Of a stretch of 35,053 nt of DNA, positions 24,291 to 32,428 are shown piece by piece. The stretch covers positions 1 through 35,053 of the forward strand of contig JAFTQB010000011.1 of assembly GCA_017462985.1 (NCBI GenBank), given 5' to 3'. Every line of letters starts with the position of its first letter. Position 1 is the first letter of the stretch. The stretch comes from Clostridia bacterium. GTDB lineage: Bacteria > Bacillota > Clostridia > Christensenellales > Borkfalkiaceae. Made by a program: the position numbers and the translations under genes. Below the pieces are notes generated by a model that did no database searches, was not told where the DNA came from, and worked only from the letters and a program-made list of their open reading frames with translations.

Positions 24291-26162
24291 TTAGAAATCA
24301 AGCGCGACCTTCTTTTCTTTCGTAGCTTTGATCAAACCGTCCGCAAGAAGCTGTTCGTCCGAAGCGTTGGGGAACATCGCCACGTAATCGGTGGGAACGA
24401 AGCCGTTTTGCTTTTGCGCGCCAAGCTTTTCAGCCAAAGCCGTTACCAGCCGCAACGCTTTCTTCATACCCGCTTCGCTTCTGATCTTCACCATGAACGG
24501 CGTGCTTTCGTACGCTTTTTGCTTACCAACGTCCTTTTGATGGTAGACCGTCGTCTTAAATTCGGGATCGTTGGGATCGAGGGCAAGATACAACCCAAGC
24601 GTTTTACCGCAAATGTTGATCTTTGCGATCGTATCTCTGCCGTAATTAAATCTATCGCCGTGCCAGCTTATGTTGGAATTGATCTTCTTGTATTCCGTCA
24701 AGCCGTTCTTGATCGCGCTGTAATACACCTTAACGTTTTCTTCGCTCTGGCTGAGTTTCGCCGTGAAGCTCTTCTTCAAACGGATCACCATATCCGCGTC
24801 CGCTTCCACGAGCACGGGCACAACGGGCGTTTCTTCTACGGTTTCTTCCTGCGGCGTTTCCGCTATGGCAAGCTCTTCCGTTGCTTCTTCCTGTACCTCT
24901 TCCACGATCGGTTCTCCCACGACTTCCTCTTGCGCCGCTTCTACCGTTTCGCAAACGGCGACGGGTTGCACCGCGGAAAGCTTATCTTCCACCACGGCGC
25001 CGATCTTATCGTAATCGACCGTAACCGTTACTTGCAATTTTTCGGAAATCTTTTGTGCGAGCGTATCGATATCGAGGTTTTCCGCAACGCCGTCCGCGAT
25101 CTGACGCACGCCGTCGCTGTCGATATACACTTCCGTGTTTTCTTCCTGCGCTTCGTCCTCGTCGATCGCCGCGCCCATCATCACGGTGTTGTTTGCAGAT
25201 ACCTTTTCGGCAACCTTTTCAGCCAAAAGATCGTAATCGATCTCGGCGGGCTGAGCAGCGGGCATCTTCGCCGCCAATTTTTCCGCAAGCAAATCGTAAT
25301 CGATTTCGACGGGCTGCGCCGCTTTCGCCGCGAAAATATCCGCGATTCGTTGATAATCGATCTTTTCTACGGGAGGCAAACTTTCGATCACCTTTTCCGC
25401 CGTTTCGTAAACGATACGTTCGTAATCGATCTCCACCGCTACGGGGGTGGCAGGCGCGGGATCTTCGTCATCGCCCGTCGAAGAAGCAAATCCGCCGACC
25501 GAAGCGGCGTTCGCAGCGTTCACTGCGTTCGTTTCTTGCAAAAGCTCCAACATTCTGTCGCCCACTTCTTCCACGATACGCGTATAATCCACGTTTTCCG
25601 CAACGGGGATCGCCGCGATCGCCTCGGAAAGCTGACGGCTGTGTTCGGCAACGCTCGCTTCCGTCTTTTCGGCAACCACTTCCCCGATCTTATCGTAATC
25701 GATCTCGTCGTAAGCAGGCAGACTTTCCACCACTTTTTCGCGAATGGATTCCGCTATCGCGTCCACGTCCATATCCGTGAGCTTCGCATTCAGCTCTGCG
25801 AGCATTTTTTCAACGCTTTCCAAAAGCTCCATCTTGCTTTCGACTGCGGCGAGCTTCGCCACTACCTCGTCGGACAACACGGACGAAAGATCGTTATGTA
25901 TCGCCTGATTTTGTTGATAGCCGTATTTAAGTTCTCTCACGATCGCTTGAACGGCGTTTTTTTGTTCGTCCAAACTATCGGACATTTCTTTCTTTACCGA
26001 CTGCGCTTGCAAAGAAGTATATTTTACTTCGCTCAAAAGCTCGTCTTTGATCTTATTTAAATTACGAATGATTTCGTTATAAATGCCGTCGAGCATCAAA
26101 ACCATTTCGTCGTCTTGCGTCGCGCCTTGTACTGCCTGTTGATTTTTCCCGATTTCCGCCAT
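24291..26162 (-). CDS. Repeat protein with tandem D-Y motifs and an uncharacterised C-terminal domain
   Basis: A 623-residue acidic protein, unrecognised as a whole. The start at 26162 follows CGAGGTG; 31 upstream codons are rejected. After a coiled-coil-like N-terminus (about 20-110, ending near VESKMELLESVEKML) come nine or ten degenerate repeats of a unit like EIDYDLLAEKVAEK (for example EIDYDKIGEVVAEK, NVDYTRIVEEVGDR, EIDYERIVYETAEK, KIDYQRIADIFAAK, EIDYDLLAEKLAAK), then a Glu/Val/Pro-rich linker. The last 170 residues (454-623) form a conserved-looking domain with SFTAKLSQS, YYSAIKNGLTEYKKI, SWHGDRFNYGRDTIAKI and GKTLGLYLALDP. I recall similar C-terminal domains in clostridial proteins of unknown function. 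No membrane segment or signal peptide is seen. A scaffolding or cell-envelope role is only a guess. Confidence 0.75.
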   Translation of the reverse strand: MAEIGKNQQAVQGATQDDEMVLMLDGIYNEIIRNLNKIKDELLSEVKYTSLQAQSVKKEMSDSLDEQKNAVQAIVRELKYGYQQNQAIHNDLSSVLSDEVVAKLAAVESKMELLESVEKMLAELNAKLTDMDVDAIAESIREKVVESLPAYDEIDYDKIGEVVAEKTEASVAEHSRQLSEAIAAIPVAENVDYTRIVEEVGDRMLELLQETNAVNAANAASVGGFASSTGDDEDPAPATPVAVEIDYERIVYETAEKVIESLPPVEKIDYQRIADIFAAKAAQPVEIDYDLLAEKLAAKMPAAQPAEIDYDLLAEKVAEKVSANNTVMMGAAIDEDEAQEENTEVYIDSDGVRQIADGVAENLDIDTLAQKISEKLQVTVTVDYDKIGAVVEDKLSAVQPVAVCETVEAAQEEVVGEPIVEEVQEEATEELAIAETPQEETVEETPVVPVLVEADADMVIRLKKSFTAKLSQSEENVKVYYSAIKNGLTEYKKINSNISWHGDRFNYGRDTIAKINICGKTLGLYLALDPNDPEFKTTVYHQKDVGKQKAYESTPFMVKIRSEAGMKKALRLVTALAEKLGAQKQNGFVPTDYVAMFPNASDEQLLADGLIKATKEKKVALDF

Positions 26163-26280
26163 ATTTACACCTCGTTTTTTCATTTTTCCCTTTCGGGGTG
26201 TTTGAATTTTTTTCGATTTTTTTGTCGATTTTCTCTTTTCGAAGAACACCTGCACCCTGCAAAAAGTTAAATCTTGGTAT

Positions 26281-26309
26281 TATTATAACACAACTTCCCC
26301 GTTCGGTCA
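26281..26309 (-). promoter_or_regulatory. Strong promoter of the repeat-protein gene
   Basis: Minus-strand -35 box TTGACC (26304-26309), 17-bp spacer and perfect -10 box TATAAT (26281-26286). The leader would be about 110 bases long. It may also feed the RNase J operon by read-through. Confidence 0.85.
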
Positions 26310-26426
26310 AGAGTTTTAGAAAAAAAAGTTGGCGCAAAGCGTTAAAAAATACGGCTTTTTTTCATTTTTTTCGCTCTTTGACGCATACCTGTGCGCGCGC
26401 AAGACAAAAAATCGGCTTTCTCTTAC

Positions 26427-26467
26427 AAAAAGACGGGAGCAATTTGTTTTTTGCCCCCGTCTTTTTT
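26427..26467 (-). terminator. Terminator of the 54-residue protein gene
   Basis: AAAAAGACGGGAGCAA-like and TTGCCCCCGTCTTTTT arms (26427-26442 and 26451-26466) form a 16-bp stem with one A-C mismatch. Runs of T on both sides allow bidirectional use. The stem overlaps the stop codon of the small gene. Confidence 0.85.
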
Positions 26468-26630
26468 ATCTACTACCCTGCTCCTCGCTTTCGCCGTTTT
26501 TGTTCGATCGTCCGCCTGCCTTTTCGTAAGCGTCCAAAGGCGGTTCGTCTTTGAGAGAGCAAAGATACCTTGCATATTCTTCTTCGCTGATTTTTTGCAC
26601 CTTGTCTTTCTTGCGTTTGCGATTGCTCAT
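26466..26630 (-). CDS. Small charged protein of unknown function
   Basis: A 54-residue, strongly hydrophilic protein starting MSNRKRKKDKVQKISEEEYA, with a basic first third and a Glu/Lys-rich remainder; no membrane segment. The start at 26630 is supported by AAGGGGAAAG upstream; the frame extends 15 codons further but without a site. It lies 69 bp downstream of spoIVA and is closed by a strong terminator, so it may be part of the sporulation transcript. I do not recognise the family. Confidence 0.6.
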   Translation of the reverse strand: MSNRKRKKDKVQKISEEEYARYLCSLKDEPPLDAYEKAGGRSNKNGESEEQGSR

Positions 26631-26699
26631 ATTTCTTTCCCCTTTTCTTTCAAAAGTTATTTTTAATATGCGCAACGAAAGAATTTTTTATACGAAAAA

Positions 26700-28169
26700 T
26701 TAAAGCAAAATACAAATAAACCCGCCCTTGCCGTCGTTGACGATCTTGGATAACGTACGCCGCATTTTCGCCCGAAGCTCGGTGGGCATCGAGTCTTTTT
26801 TGCCCTCTAATTCTTCCCCTAAAAGCTCTTTTAAGGTCTTGCCGAAAATATTCGTATCCCAGATCTTATCCTGCTCTCCCGAGAACGAACGAAGCATTTC
26901 TTCGCAGAACTGCTCTCCCTGCGCCTTACCGCCCACGATCGGCGCGACCTCGCCGCTCACTTCGATTTTCATGATATGATAGCTCGCGCCGCCCGCTTTA
27001 AAACGCACGCCGTAGTTTCCGCCCTTTTTGACGAGCTTGGGTTCGAAAAGCTCCAATTCGTCTATTCTCGGCGGAGCCACTCCGTAGCCGCTTTCTTCCG
27101 CTTCTGCAAACGCCTGTTTGATCTTTTCGAAATTGCGCTGATCTTCCGCCAGCGTACGCACGTACCGCATCAGTTCGCAATCGTTAGAAATAGGCGTGCC
27201 GCACTGATCGGAAAGCACCCGATAGAACAGCTCCTCTTTTGCCTCGACCGTCGCTTTTGCCACACCCGTGGCGGCGTCGAGCGTGATTTCCGACGGGGAT
27301 ATAAAATCGTCCTCTTCCGAAAACGCAGAGCAAAGCTTTTTGCAATCCTTCATCTTTGCGATCCCGCACGCCACGGCGCGGATCTTTTCAAGCAAGGAAG
27401 CCACCATGGGCGAGGTTTCGGGCAACGCGCGAAGCCAGGCGGGAATGGAAAGATCCAAACGCGTAACGGGAAATTCAAGCAATACCTTTTCCAACACGGC
27501 GAGCGCCTCGCTTTCGCCCATTTTTTCCACGTTCAACGCCAACACGGGTACGCCGTATTTTTCTTCCATCGCCGCGCGTTGCGCTTCCGCCGCGAAAATA
27601 TCCGTACAGTTGAGGACGATCACGAACGGTTTCCCGATCGCTTTCAATTCCGCCGCCGCACGCGCTTCCGCGCTTTCGTACGCCCCCCGTTCCATCGCCG
27701 TAAAGCTGCCGTCAGCCGTTACCAACACGCCGATCGTGGAGTGTTCTTTGATCACCCGTTCCGTACCGATTTCCGCCGCCTGTTCGAAAGGCATAGGGGC
27801 GTCGCTCCACGGCGTGCTGACGAGCCGCGGCTGACCGTCTTCTTCAAAACCCGTTGCGCCCGCCACGGGATAGCCCACGCAATCCACCAACCGCACGGAA
27901 GCTTTCGCACCGTTGCCAAAGTCGATCGAAGCCGCCTTTGCGGGCACGAATTTCGGCTCCGTCGTCATGATCGTTTTCCCCGAAGAGCTTTGCGGCAGTT
28001 CGTCGATCATCACCGATTTTTGCGCCTCGTCCGCGCTTGGCAAAACGAGCGCTTCCATAAACCGCTTGATAAACGTCGATTTTCCCGTACGCACCGGCCC
28101 GACTACGCCGATATAGATATCCCCTCCCGTCCGTGCGGACATATCTTCGTATATGCTGTAATTTTCCAT
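26700..28169 (-). CDS. spoIVA: Stage IV sporulation protein A (spore coat ATPase)
   Basis: A 489-residue spore morphogenesis ATPase that polymerises on the forespore surface to form the coat basement layer. The N-terminus MENYSIYEDMSARTGGDIYI is highly characteristic; the Walker A motif is GPVRTGKS (24-31), and the C-terminus ends NDGKGGFICILL, the membrane-targeting tail. Length matches the family (about 490). A GGGAGG site precedes the ATG. It is preceded by the terminator of the upstream operon, so it should have its own mother-cell (sigma-E) promoter; I could not identify one with confidence. Its presence indicates an endospore-forming lineage. Confidence 0.96.
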   Translation of the reverse strand: MENYSIYEDMSARTGGDIYIGVVGPVRTGKSTFIKRFMEALVLPSADEAQKSVMIDELPQSSSGKTIMTTEPKFVPAKAASIDFGNGAKASVRLVDCVGYPVAGATGFEEDGQPRLVSTPWSDAPMPFEQAAEIGTERVIKEHSTIGVLVTADGSFTAMERGAYESAEARAAAELKAIGKPFVIVLNCTDIFAAEAQRAAMEEKYGVPVLALNVEKMGESEALAVLEKVLLEFPVTRLDLSIPAWLRALPETSPMVASLLEKIRAVACGIAKMKDCKKLCSAFSEEDDFISPSEITLDAATGVAKATVEAKEELFYRVLSDQCGTPISNDCELMRYVRTLAEDQRNFEKIKQAFAEAEESGYGVAPPRIDELELFEPKLVKKGGNYGVRFKAGGASYHIMKIEVSGEVAPIVGGKAQGEQFCEEMLRSFSGEQDKIWDTNIFGKTLKELLGEELEGKKDSMPTELRAKMRRTLSKIVNDGKGGFICILL

Positions 28170-28205
28170 CCTACGACCTCCCTTCGCGGGTACGCCGTAC
28201 GGCGC

Positions 28206-28252
28206 AAAAAAATCCCCGCATAAATAGCTTACGCTTTAATTTATGTCGGGGA
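28206..28252 (-). terminator. Terminator between the DUF624-TPR operon and spoIVA
   Basis: On the minus strand TCCCCGACATAAAT (28239-28252) pairs with ATTTATGCGGGGA (28213-28225) with one bulge, around a 13-base loop, followed by T7. It ends the leftward operon at 28280. Confidence 0.9.
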
Positions 28253-28279
28253 CGAAAATTTTATGATTGAATTTTTCGC

Positions 28280-29113
28280 TTAACTTTTGATTTCTTCTTC
28301 CTCGGAAAACCCGCGCGAGGCCGCCGCTTCAATTGCAAGATAGTCCTTATCCGCCGTAAAATCGCGCGGCTCGGTATATTCGCCGCCCAGCGCTTCGATC
28401 GCGTATTTAAGCTCTTGAAATTCCACGAAGCCGATGCTTCTATCCTCAATACGGGCAAGGAGCGCGGGCAACGCGCGATCGTCGCCGTACGCCGCCAAAT
28501 AACTCGCGCGCATGGGCGTGTTTTCGTCCGCCGCGGCAAATTCCGAAAGCAAAATATCGAAAATCCCGTCGTTTCTCTCTTTCACGCGCGAGAGGATCTC
28601 CAACATATATTCTTTGGCGATCCCGTCTTGATAGGCTTGCAAACAGCGCGCGGAAATTTTATCGGCGTGCAGCTTGAAAATATCCGCGATATCGTCGCGA
28701 ATATCCCCGTCGGTATCCTCGGAAATAAGCAGGGAAAAATACGCGTCGTACGCCCGTTCGTCGTCCAAGATCAAATTCACCGCGTAAGAAACCGTTTGCG
28801 TATCCCCCGATAAAAGCAACGGGAGCAGCGTTTCCACGTTGCCGCGACTTTCGATCTCGTTGCACAAAAATTCGGGTACGGGAACGTCCTCTTTTAAATG
28901 CAACGCAAGCGTTTGCGCAAGCTCCTCGTCCGTCATTTTCGCATAGTATTGCTTGGGCGTGCATTTCACCTTCGCAACGTAAGTATCGCCGAATTTTTTA
29001 TACAGGCGGGGAATGACGTCTTCCCATTGTTTTTCGGTGTATTTGTTTTTGTTCTCTTCCATATAAACGGTCAGTTTTTCATCGAAAAGCCCGTCGAAAT
29101 CAATCAGTTTCAT
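28280..29113 (-). CDS. Unknown soluble, helical protein
   Basis: A 277-residue acidic protein without signal peptide or membrane segment. It starts MKLIDFDGLFDEKLTVYMEE with AAGGAG upstream. From about residue 90 on it reads as a series of amphipathic helix pairs (NVETLLPLLLSGDTQTVSYA; DDERAYDAYFSLLISEDTDG; DKISARCLQAYQDGIAKEYM; DDRALPALLARIEDRSIGFV) of HEAT-repeat character. It is the last gene of the operon, 12 bp after the TPR protein. No catalytic motif is recognised; a scaffold or adaptor role is a guess. Confidence 0.7.
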   Translation of the reverse strand: MKLIDFDGLFDEKLTVYMEENKNKYTEKQWEDVIPRLYKKFGDTYVAKVKCTPKQYYAKMTDEELAQTLALHLKEDVPVPEFLCNEIESRGNVETLLPLLLSGDTQTVSYAVNLILDDERAYDAYFSLLISEDTDGDIRDDIADIFKLHADKISARCLQAYQDGIAKEYMLEILSRVKERNDGIFDILLSEFAAADENTPMRASYLAAYGDDRALPALLARIEDRSIGFVEFQELKYAIEALGGEYTEPRDFTADKDYLAIEAAASRGFSEEEEIKS

Positions 29114-29125
29114 TGGTAATACTCC

Positions 29126-30811
29126 TTACATTTCCCTATCTTTCACGTCGCGATAGCAATCGATTAACGCATCCACGTTTTCGGGATTCGCCCGAAGCGC
29201 AGCGATGATTTTTTGTTCGTCAAATCCCAAATCATTCAAGCCTGCCATCAAATAGATCGCGCAAGCAATATCGTTTTCTTTGGTGAGCAGTTCGTAGGTT
29301 TGCGAAAAATCCACGCAGACGTACAGTAGTTCGGCGGCTTGCTTTAAACGTTTTGCGTGCGAATCCGTCATAATAGCGAATTTCGACGCGATCATCGCGT
29401 ACGCCGCAAGATATTTTTTACGGCGGCGTTTGCCCACTTTAATTGAATAAATATGCAGCTTATGATACACGTTGCAAAGCACCAAGCCCCAAACGCCGTC
29501 CTCGTTGCGTTCGTAAAGCAAACGAAGCGTTTCTATTTTTAAATAGTCGGCGACTTCAAAATCTAGCAAAATATCCTGCAAAAATTCATCCGAACAGGTA
29601 TGTTCGGCAACGACGAGCGCGATATATTGCAGATCCTCGTCCATGCCGTCCATTTCGTCGAAGCACCACCTAAGATCACTCACAATGCTCTCCGCCGCGC
29701 CCAAAAAGCAAGCTTCTTCCCTCGGCAACTTCCCAAGGGAAACGAGAGAGTGGCAAGCTAGCTCTCGCGCGGCTTGCGGAATACGGTAGAAATAGGTAAA
29801 ATCCTCGGTGGTATCCTCCCCGCCGTCCAACATTTTCCTTACTTCCCGTAAATAATATTTCCCCACTTCCGCGTCGGGATACAGCGAACAAAAGCGATAC
29901 AGCGTAGCTTCCGCTTCCTTTAATCTGCCGCTCTTAGCCGCCGCAACCGCTTTGAAATACAACATTCTGCCGTCGCAAGGAGTTTTTTCTTCCATTTTCG
30001 AAAACTTTTCGTACGCTTCCTTATGCAAGCCGTTTTCGCAACAGACGGTGGCGATCTTGTAAAGTTCCTCCGTCGAAGTCGTTTGCGCCTCGCAAAGCTC
30101 TTGCGCGATCCGCATACTCGCTTCCTTGTCCCCTTTTTCCAAGCAGACCGCCGCTAATGTGGATTTCGCTTGAATATCGCTTGGGGATTCTTTTAATATC
30201 TCCAAGCAAACGCGTTCCGCTTGGGGAGCGTTGCCGTCCAAAAGATACGCCAGCGCAAGCATGCGCCGCGCCTCTAAATAATCTTTGCCTTTCGATACCT
30301 TTGAAAGCGCCTTGATCGCGCGTTTACAATCCCCCTCTTTGAGCGCCGCCGAACCCTCGTCCAGCTCTTCGGAAAAATCGGTGAGCTGCGGGGGATAAAC
30401 GAATTTGAACGGGGACTTTTTTTCTTTTGCAAACGCCTGAGCAATCTCCATTTTATTTTCCGCAGTCAACGTGTCGTCCACGTCGATGAGTTGATTATAA
30501 TAATAAGCGGAAGCGCCTTCGTTGCCCATATTCAGATAATTGACGGCAAGCCCCTCGTAGACTTCCGGCAAGTCCTGTTCTTCGCAAATATGCAACGCGC
30601 GAAAAAGCCATTTGATCGCATACGTTTGCAAGCCGTAATTTTCGTAAACGTCGGCAATGCGATAATACGTTTCGATATCCTCGCCGTATTCGTCGATTTC
30701 GCGAAAAGAAAAACGCAACGCCGATAAATAATCGCCGTCTTGATACGCTTTTTCTATAAGCGCTTGCAAGCGTTTTAATCCCATATCGATCTTTAATACC
30801 TTGGCTGACAT
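29126..30811 (-). CDS. Tetratricopeptide-repeat protein
   Basis: A 561-residue soluble protein built of helical repeats. The start at 30811 (MSAKVLKIDMGLKRLQALIE) is chosen because the ten codons upstream overlap the ribosome site AGGCGGTAGGAAG. TPR-like units are visible in ETYYRIADVYENYGLQTYAI, KWLFRALHICEEQDLPEVYE, GLAVNYLNMGNEGASAYYYN, ARRMLALAYLLDGNAPQAER and TEELYKIATVCCENGLHKEA. The C-terminal third (about 350-561) is helical without clear repeats and contains a basic KVGKRRRKKYLAAYA segment. The gene follows hslO by 13 bp. It probably mediates protein-protein contacts; partners are unknown. Confidence 0.8.
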   Translation of the reverse strand: MSAKVLKIDMGLKRLQALIEKAYQDGDYLSALRFSFREIDEYGEDIETYYRIADVYENYGLQTYAIKWLFRALHICEEQDLPEVYEGLAVNYLNMGNEGASAYYYNQLIDVDDTLTAENKMEIAQAFAKEKKSPFKFVYPPQLTDFSEELDEGSAALKEGDCKRAIKALSKVSKGKDYLEARRMLALAYLLDGNAPQAERVCLEILKESPSDIQAKSTLAAVCLEKGDKEASMRIAQELCEAQTTSTEELYKIATVCCENGLHKEAYEKFSKMEEKTPCDGRMLYFKAVAAAKSGRLKEAEATLYRFCSLYPDAEVGKYYLREVRKMLDGGEDTTEDFTYFYRIPQAARELACHSLVSLGKLPREEACFLGAAESIVSDLRWCFDEMDGMDEDLQYIALVVAEHTCSDEFLQDILLDFEVADYLKIETLRLLYERNEDGVWGLVLCNVYHKLHIYSIKVGKRRRKKYLAAYAMIASKFAIMTDSHAKRLKQAAELLYVCVDFSQTYELLTKENDIACAIYLMAGLNDLGFDEQKIIAALRANPENVDALIDCYRDVKDREM

Positions 30812-30824
30812 CTTCCTACCGCCT

Positions 30825-31676
30825 TTATTTTTTTCGGGCAAATATTTTATCCGCGTCCTCGTCCAAAAAGACGTAATCGGTGTTGCAATAATGGCAATGC
30901 ACCCTCAATTCCCCGTCTTCTCGTATAATCTGCCGCATCTGTTCTTCCCCCACAGCCGCCAAAACCTGCGTCAAATACAGCCTTGAACAATGACAAGTAT
31001 ACGATGCGCGCCGAAGCGTTATTCCGTCGTCTTTTGCCGAAAAAAGCTCTTTCGCCGCGCCTTTTATCCCTTTATTTTTCACCGCTTCCACGATTCGTTC
31101 AAGCTCCTTGCCCTTGGGCAAGCCGTTCAAAGTAGCCTCGTCGGTAAACGGAAGCGGTTGCAAAGCGGCAAGCCCCGCAAAAAGAACGTCGCCGTCCTCG
31201 TCCAGCTCCACTTTCGTCGCCAAAAACGTGGGAAGCTGTTCGCTTACGCGATAGTATTCCTCAAACAGCGCGTCTACGCTTACGGCAAACGGGTACGCGC
31301 ACGATCCTACGAACGGGCGGCTGTAACCGTCGTCGCGAATGACGGTAAGAGAGCCGTACTCGCCTAAAATTTCCGCCTCGTCAAGCTCGTCGATTTCGGG
31401 ATTTTCTAAATACCCGCGAATATGCAGCGCTTGATTGCCCGATACGTTCACCGAGCCGCCTGTTCCGTTGCCTTTGATCGTGAAAGATACCTCGCCCCGC
31501 TCCTCTTTGAGCGCAGCGGAAGTGAACGCCGCCGCCGAAAGCACTTTCCCAAGCACCGTCGCGCTGCCCTTTTTCAGCCCGTGCAATTTCACCGCTTCTT
31601 TTACAAGCTCCGTCGTATCCGCTACCGTCAGCGATACCTGCCCGTCGTATACGAGCGTTTTCAGCAAGTTTTCCAT
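30825..31676 (-). CDS. hslO: Redox-regulated chaperone Hsp33
   Basis: A 283-residue holdase chaperone that is switched on by oxidation and protects unfolded proteins in the cytoplasm. The N-terminus has the typical LVYDGQVSLTVADTTELVKE and GLKKGSATVLGKVLSAAAF; the C-terminal zinc switch is intact with CHC followed by CHYC (C-x-C and C-x2-C). Length matches the family (about 290). It starts three bases after the methyltransferase stop, so translation is coupled. Confidence 0.95.
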   Translation of the reverse strand: MENLLKTLVYDGQVSLTVADTTELVKEAVKLHGLKKGSATVLGKVLSAAAFTSAALKEERGEVSFTIKGNGTGGSVNVSGNQALHIRGYLENPEIDELDEAEILGEYGSLTVIRDDGYSRPFVGSCAYPFAVSVDALFEEYYRVSEQLPTFLATKVELDEDGDVLFAGLAALQPLPFTDEATLNGLPKGKELERIVEAVKNKGIKGAAKELFSAKDDGITLRRASYTCHCSRLYLTQVLAAVGEEQMRQIIREDGELRVHCHYCNTDYVFLDEDADKIFARKK

Positions 31677-31679
31677 TTC

Positions 31680-32414
31680 TCACCTCTTTTGCGCCAAAAA
31701 GCAGATCCGATCGTCCTTTTCGCTTTCCTTCCCGAATCGCCCCTCGCATTTGAGCAAGGTAAAGCCGCTGTTTTCAAGCGCAGAAACGATTTCTTCTTCC
31801 TTATATATATACTGCGTATGCCGCTCGTCCAAGCGGATATATTTCCCGTCCGCGCCCTTCACGAACAGCGTAACGTCCATCGTTACTTCGTCGCCGTCAA
31901 GAGAGGAAAAATTCAAATAAGTGATCTCGTCGCGATCGTCAACGCTGACAGTATTTGCAACTTTTTGCCGCAATTTGCGCTCCGAACTGATATCGAAAAA
32001 AAATACCCCGCCGCGTTCCAGCGCAGCGCAAATATTTTTAAACGCCCGCGCCAATTTTTCCTTGGGAATATAATTGATACAATCGTTGATCGCCGTCGCG
32101 AACGAATATTTGCGAACGGGCTTTTTCGCGGCGATATCCCAAAGGATATATTCGCTCCGAATCCCCGTTTCCAACGCGGTGCGTTGCGCTTTATCGAGCA
32201 TTTGCGCCGAGCAGTCTATTCCCGTCATTTTGCAGCCCGCTTTTTGAAGCGCACGCGTAAAATAGCCACCGCCGCAACCTATATCCAGCCCCGTCTGCAA
32301 GGGATAGCCGCGCAAGACCTCAATTAAATACTGCGACCAATTTTCATAGTCGCAGTCGTCGTTGAGATATTCGAACCATTCGGCTAAATTTTCATAAGCC
32401 GCGTTCCTATCCAT
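31680..32414 (-). CDS. Class I SAM-dependent methyltransferase
   Basis: A 244-residue methyltransferase with motif I LDIGCGGGYFTRAL, acidic GIDCSAQMLDKAQ and the post-motif VFFFDISSERKLR, typical of small-molecule or tRNA/quinone-type class I enzymes. AAGGTGAG precedes the ATG. It is encoded between the membrane protein and Hsp33 in one operon. The substrate cannot be assigned. Confidence 0.87.
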   Translation of the reverse strand: MDRNAAYENLAEWFEYLNDDCDYENWSQYLIEVLRGYPLQTGLDIGCGGGYFTRALQKAGCKMTGIDCSAQMLDKAQRTALETGIRSEYILWDIAAKKPVRKYSFATAINDCINYIPKEKLARAFKNICAALERGGVFFFDISSERKLRQKVANTVSVDDRDEITYLNFSSLDGDEVTMDVTLFVKGADGKYIRLDERHTQYIYKEEEIVSALENSGFTLLKCEGRFGKESEKDDRICFLAQKR

Positions 32415-32428
32415 AAGCTCACCTTGCC

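Noticed and set aside
24279-26060. A 593-codon plus-strand frame opposite the repeat protein
   Set aside because: It is an antisense shadow: its Arg/Phe/His-rich translation mirrors the repeated codons of the minus-strand gene, and it has no ribosome site.
26976-28223. A 415-codon plus-strand frame opposite spoIVA
   Set aside because: Antisense shadow of a clearly recognised gene; no family resemblance.
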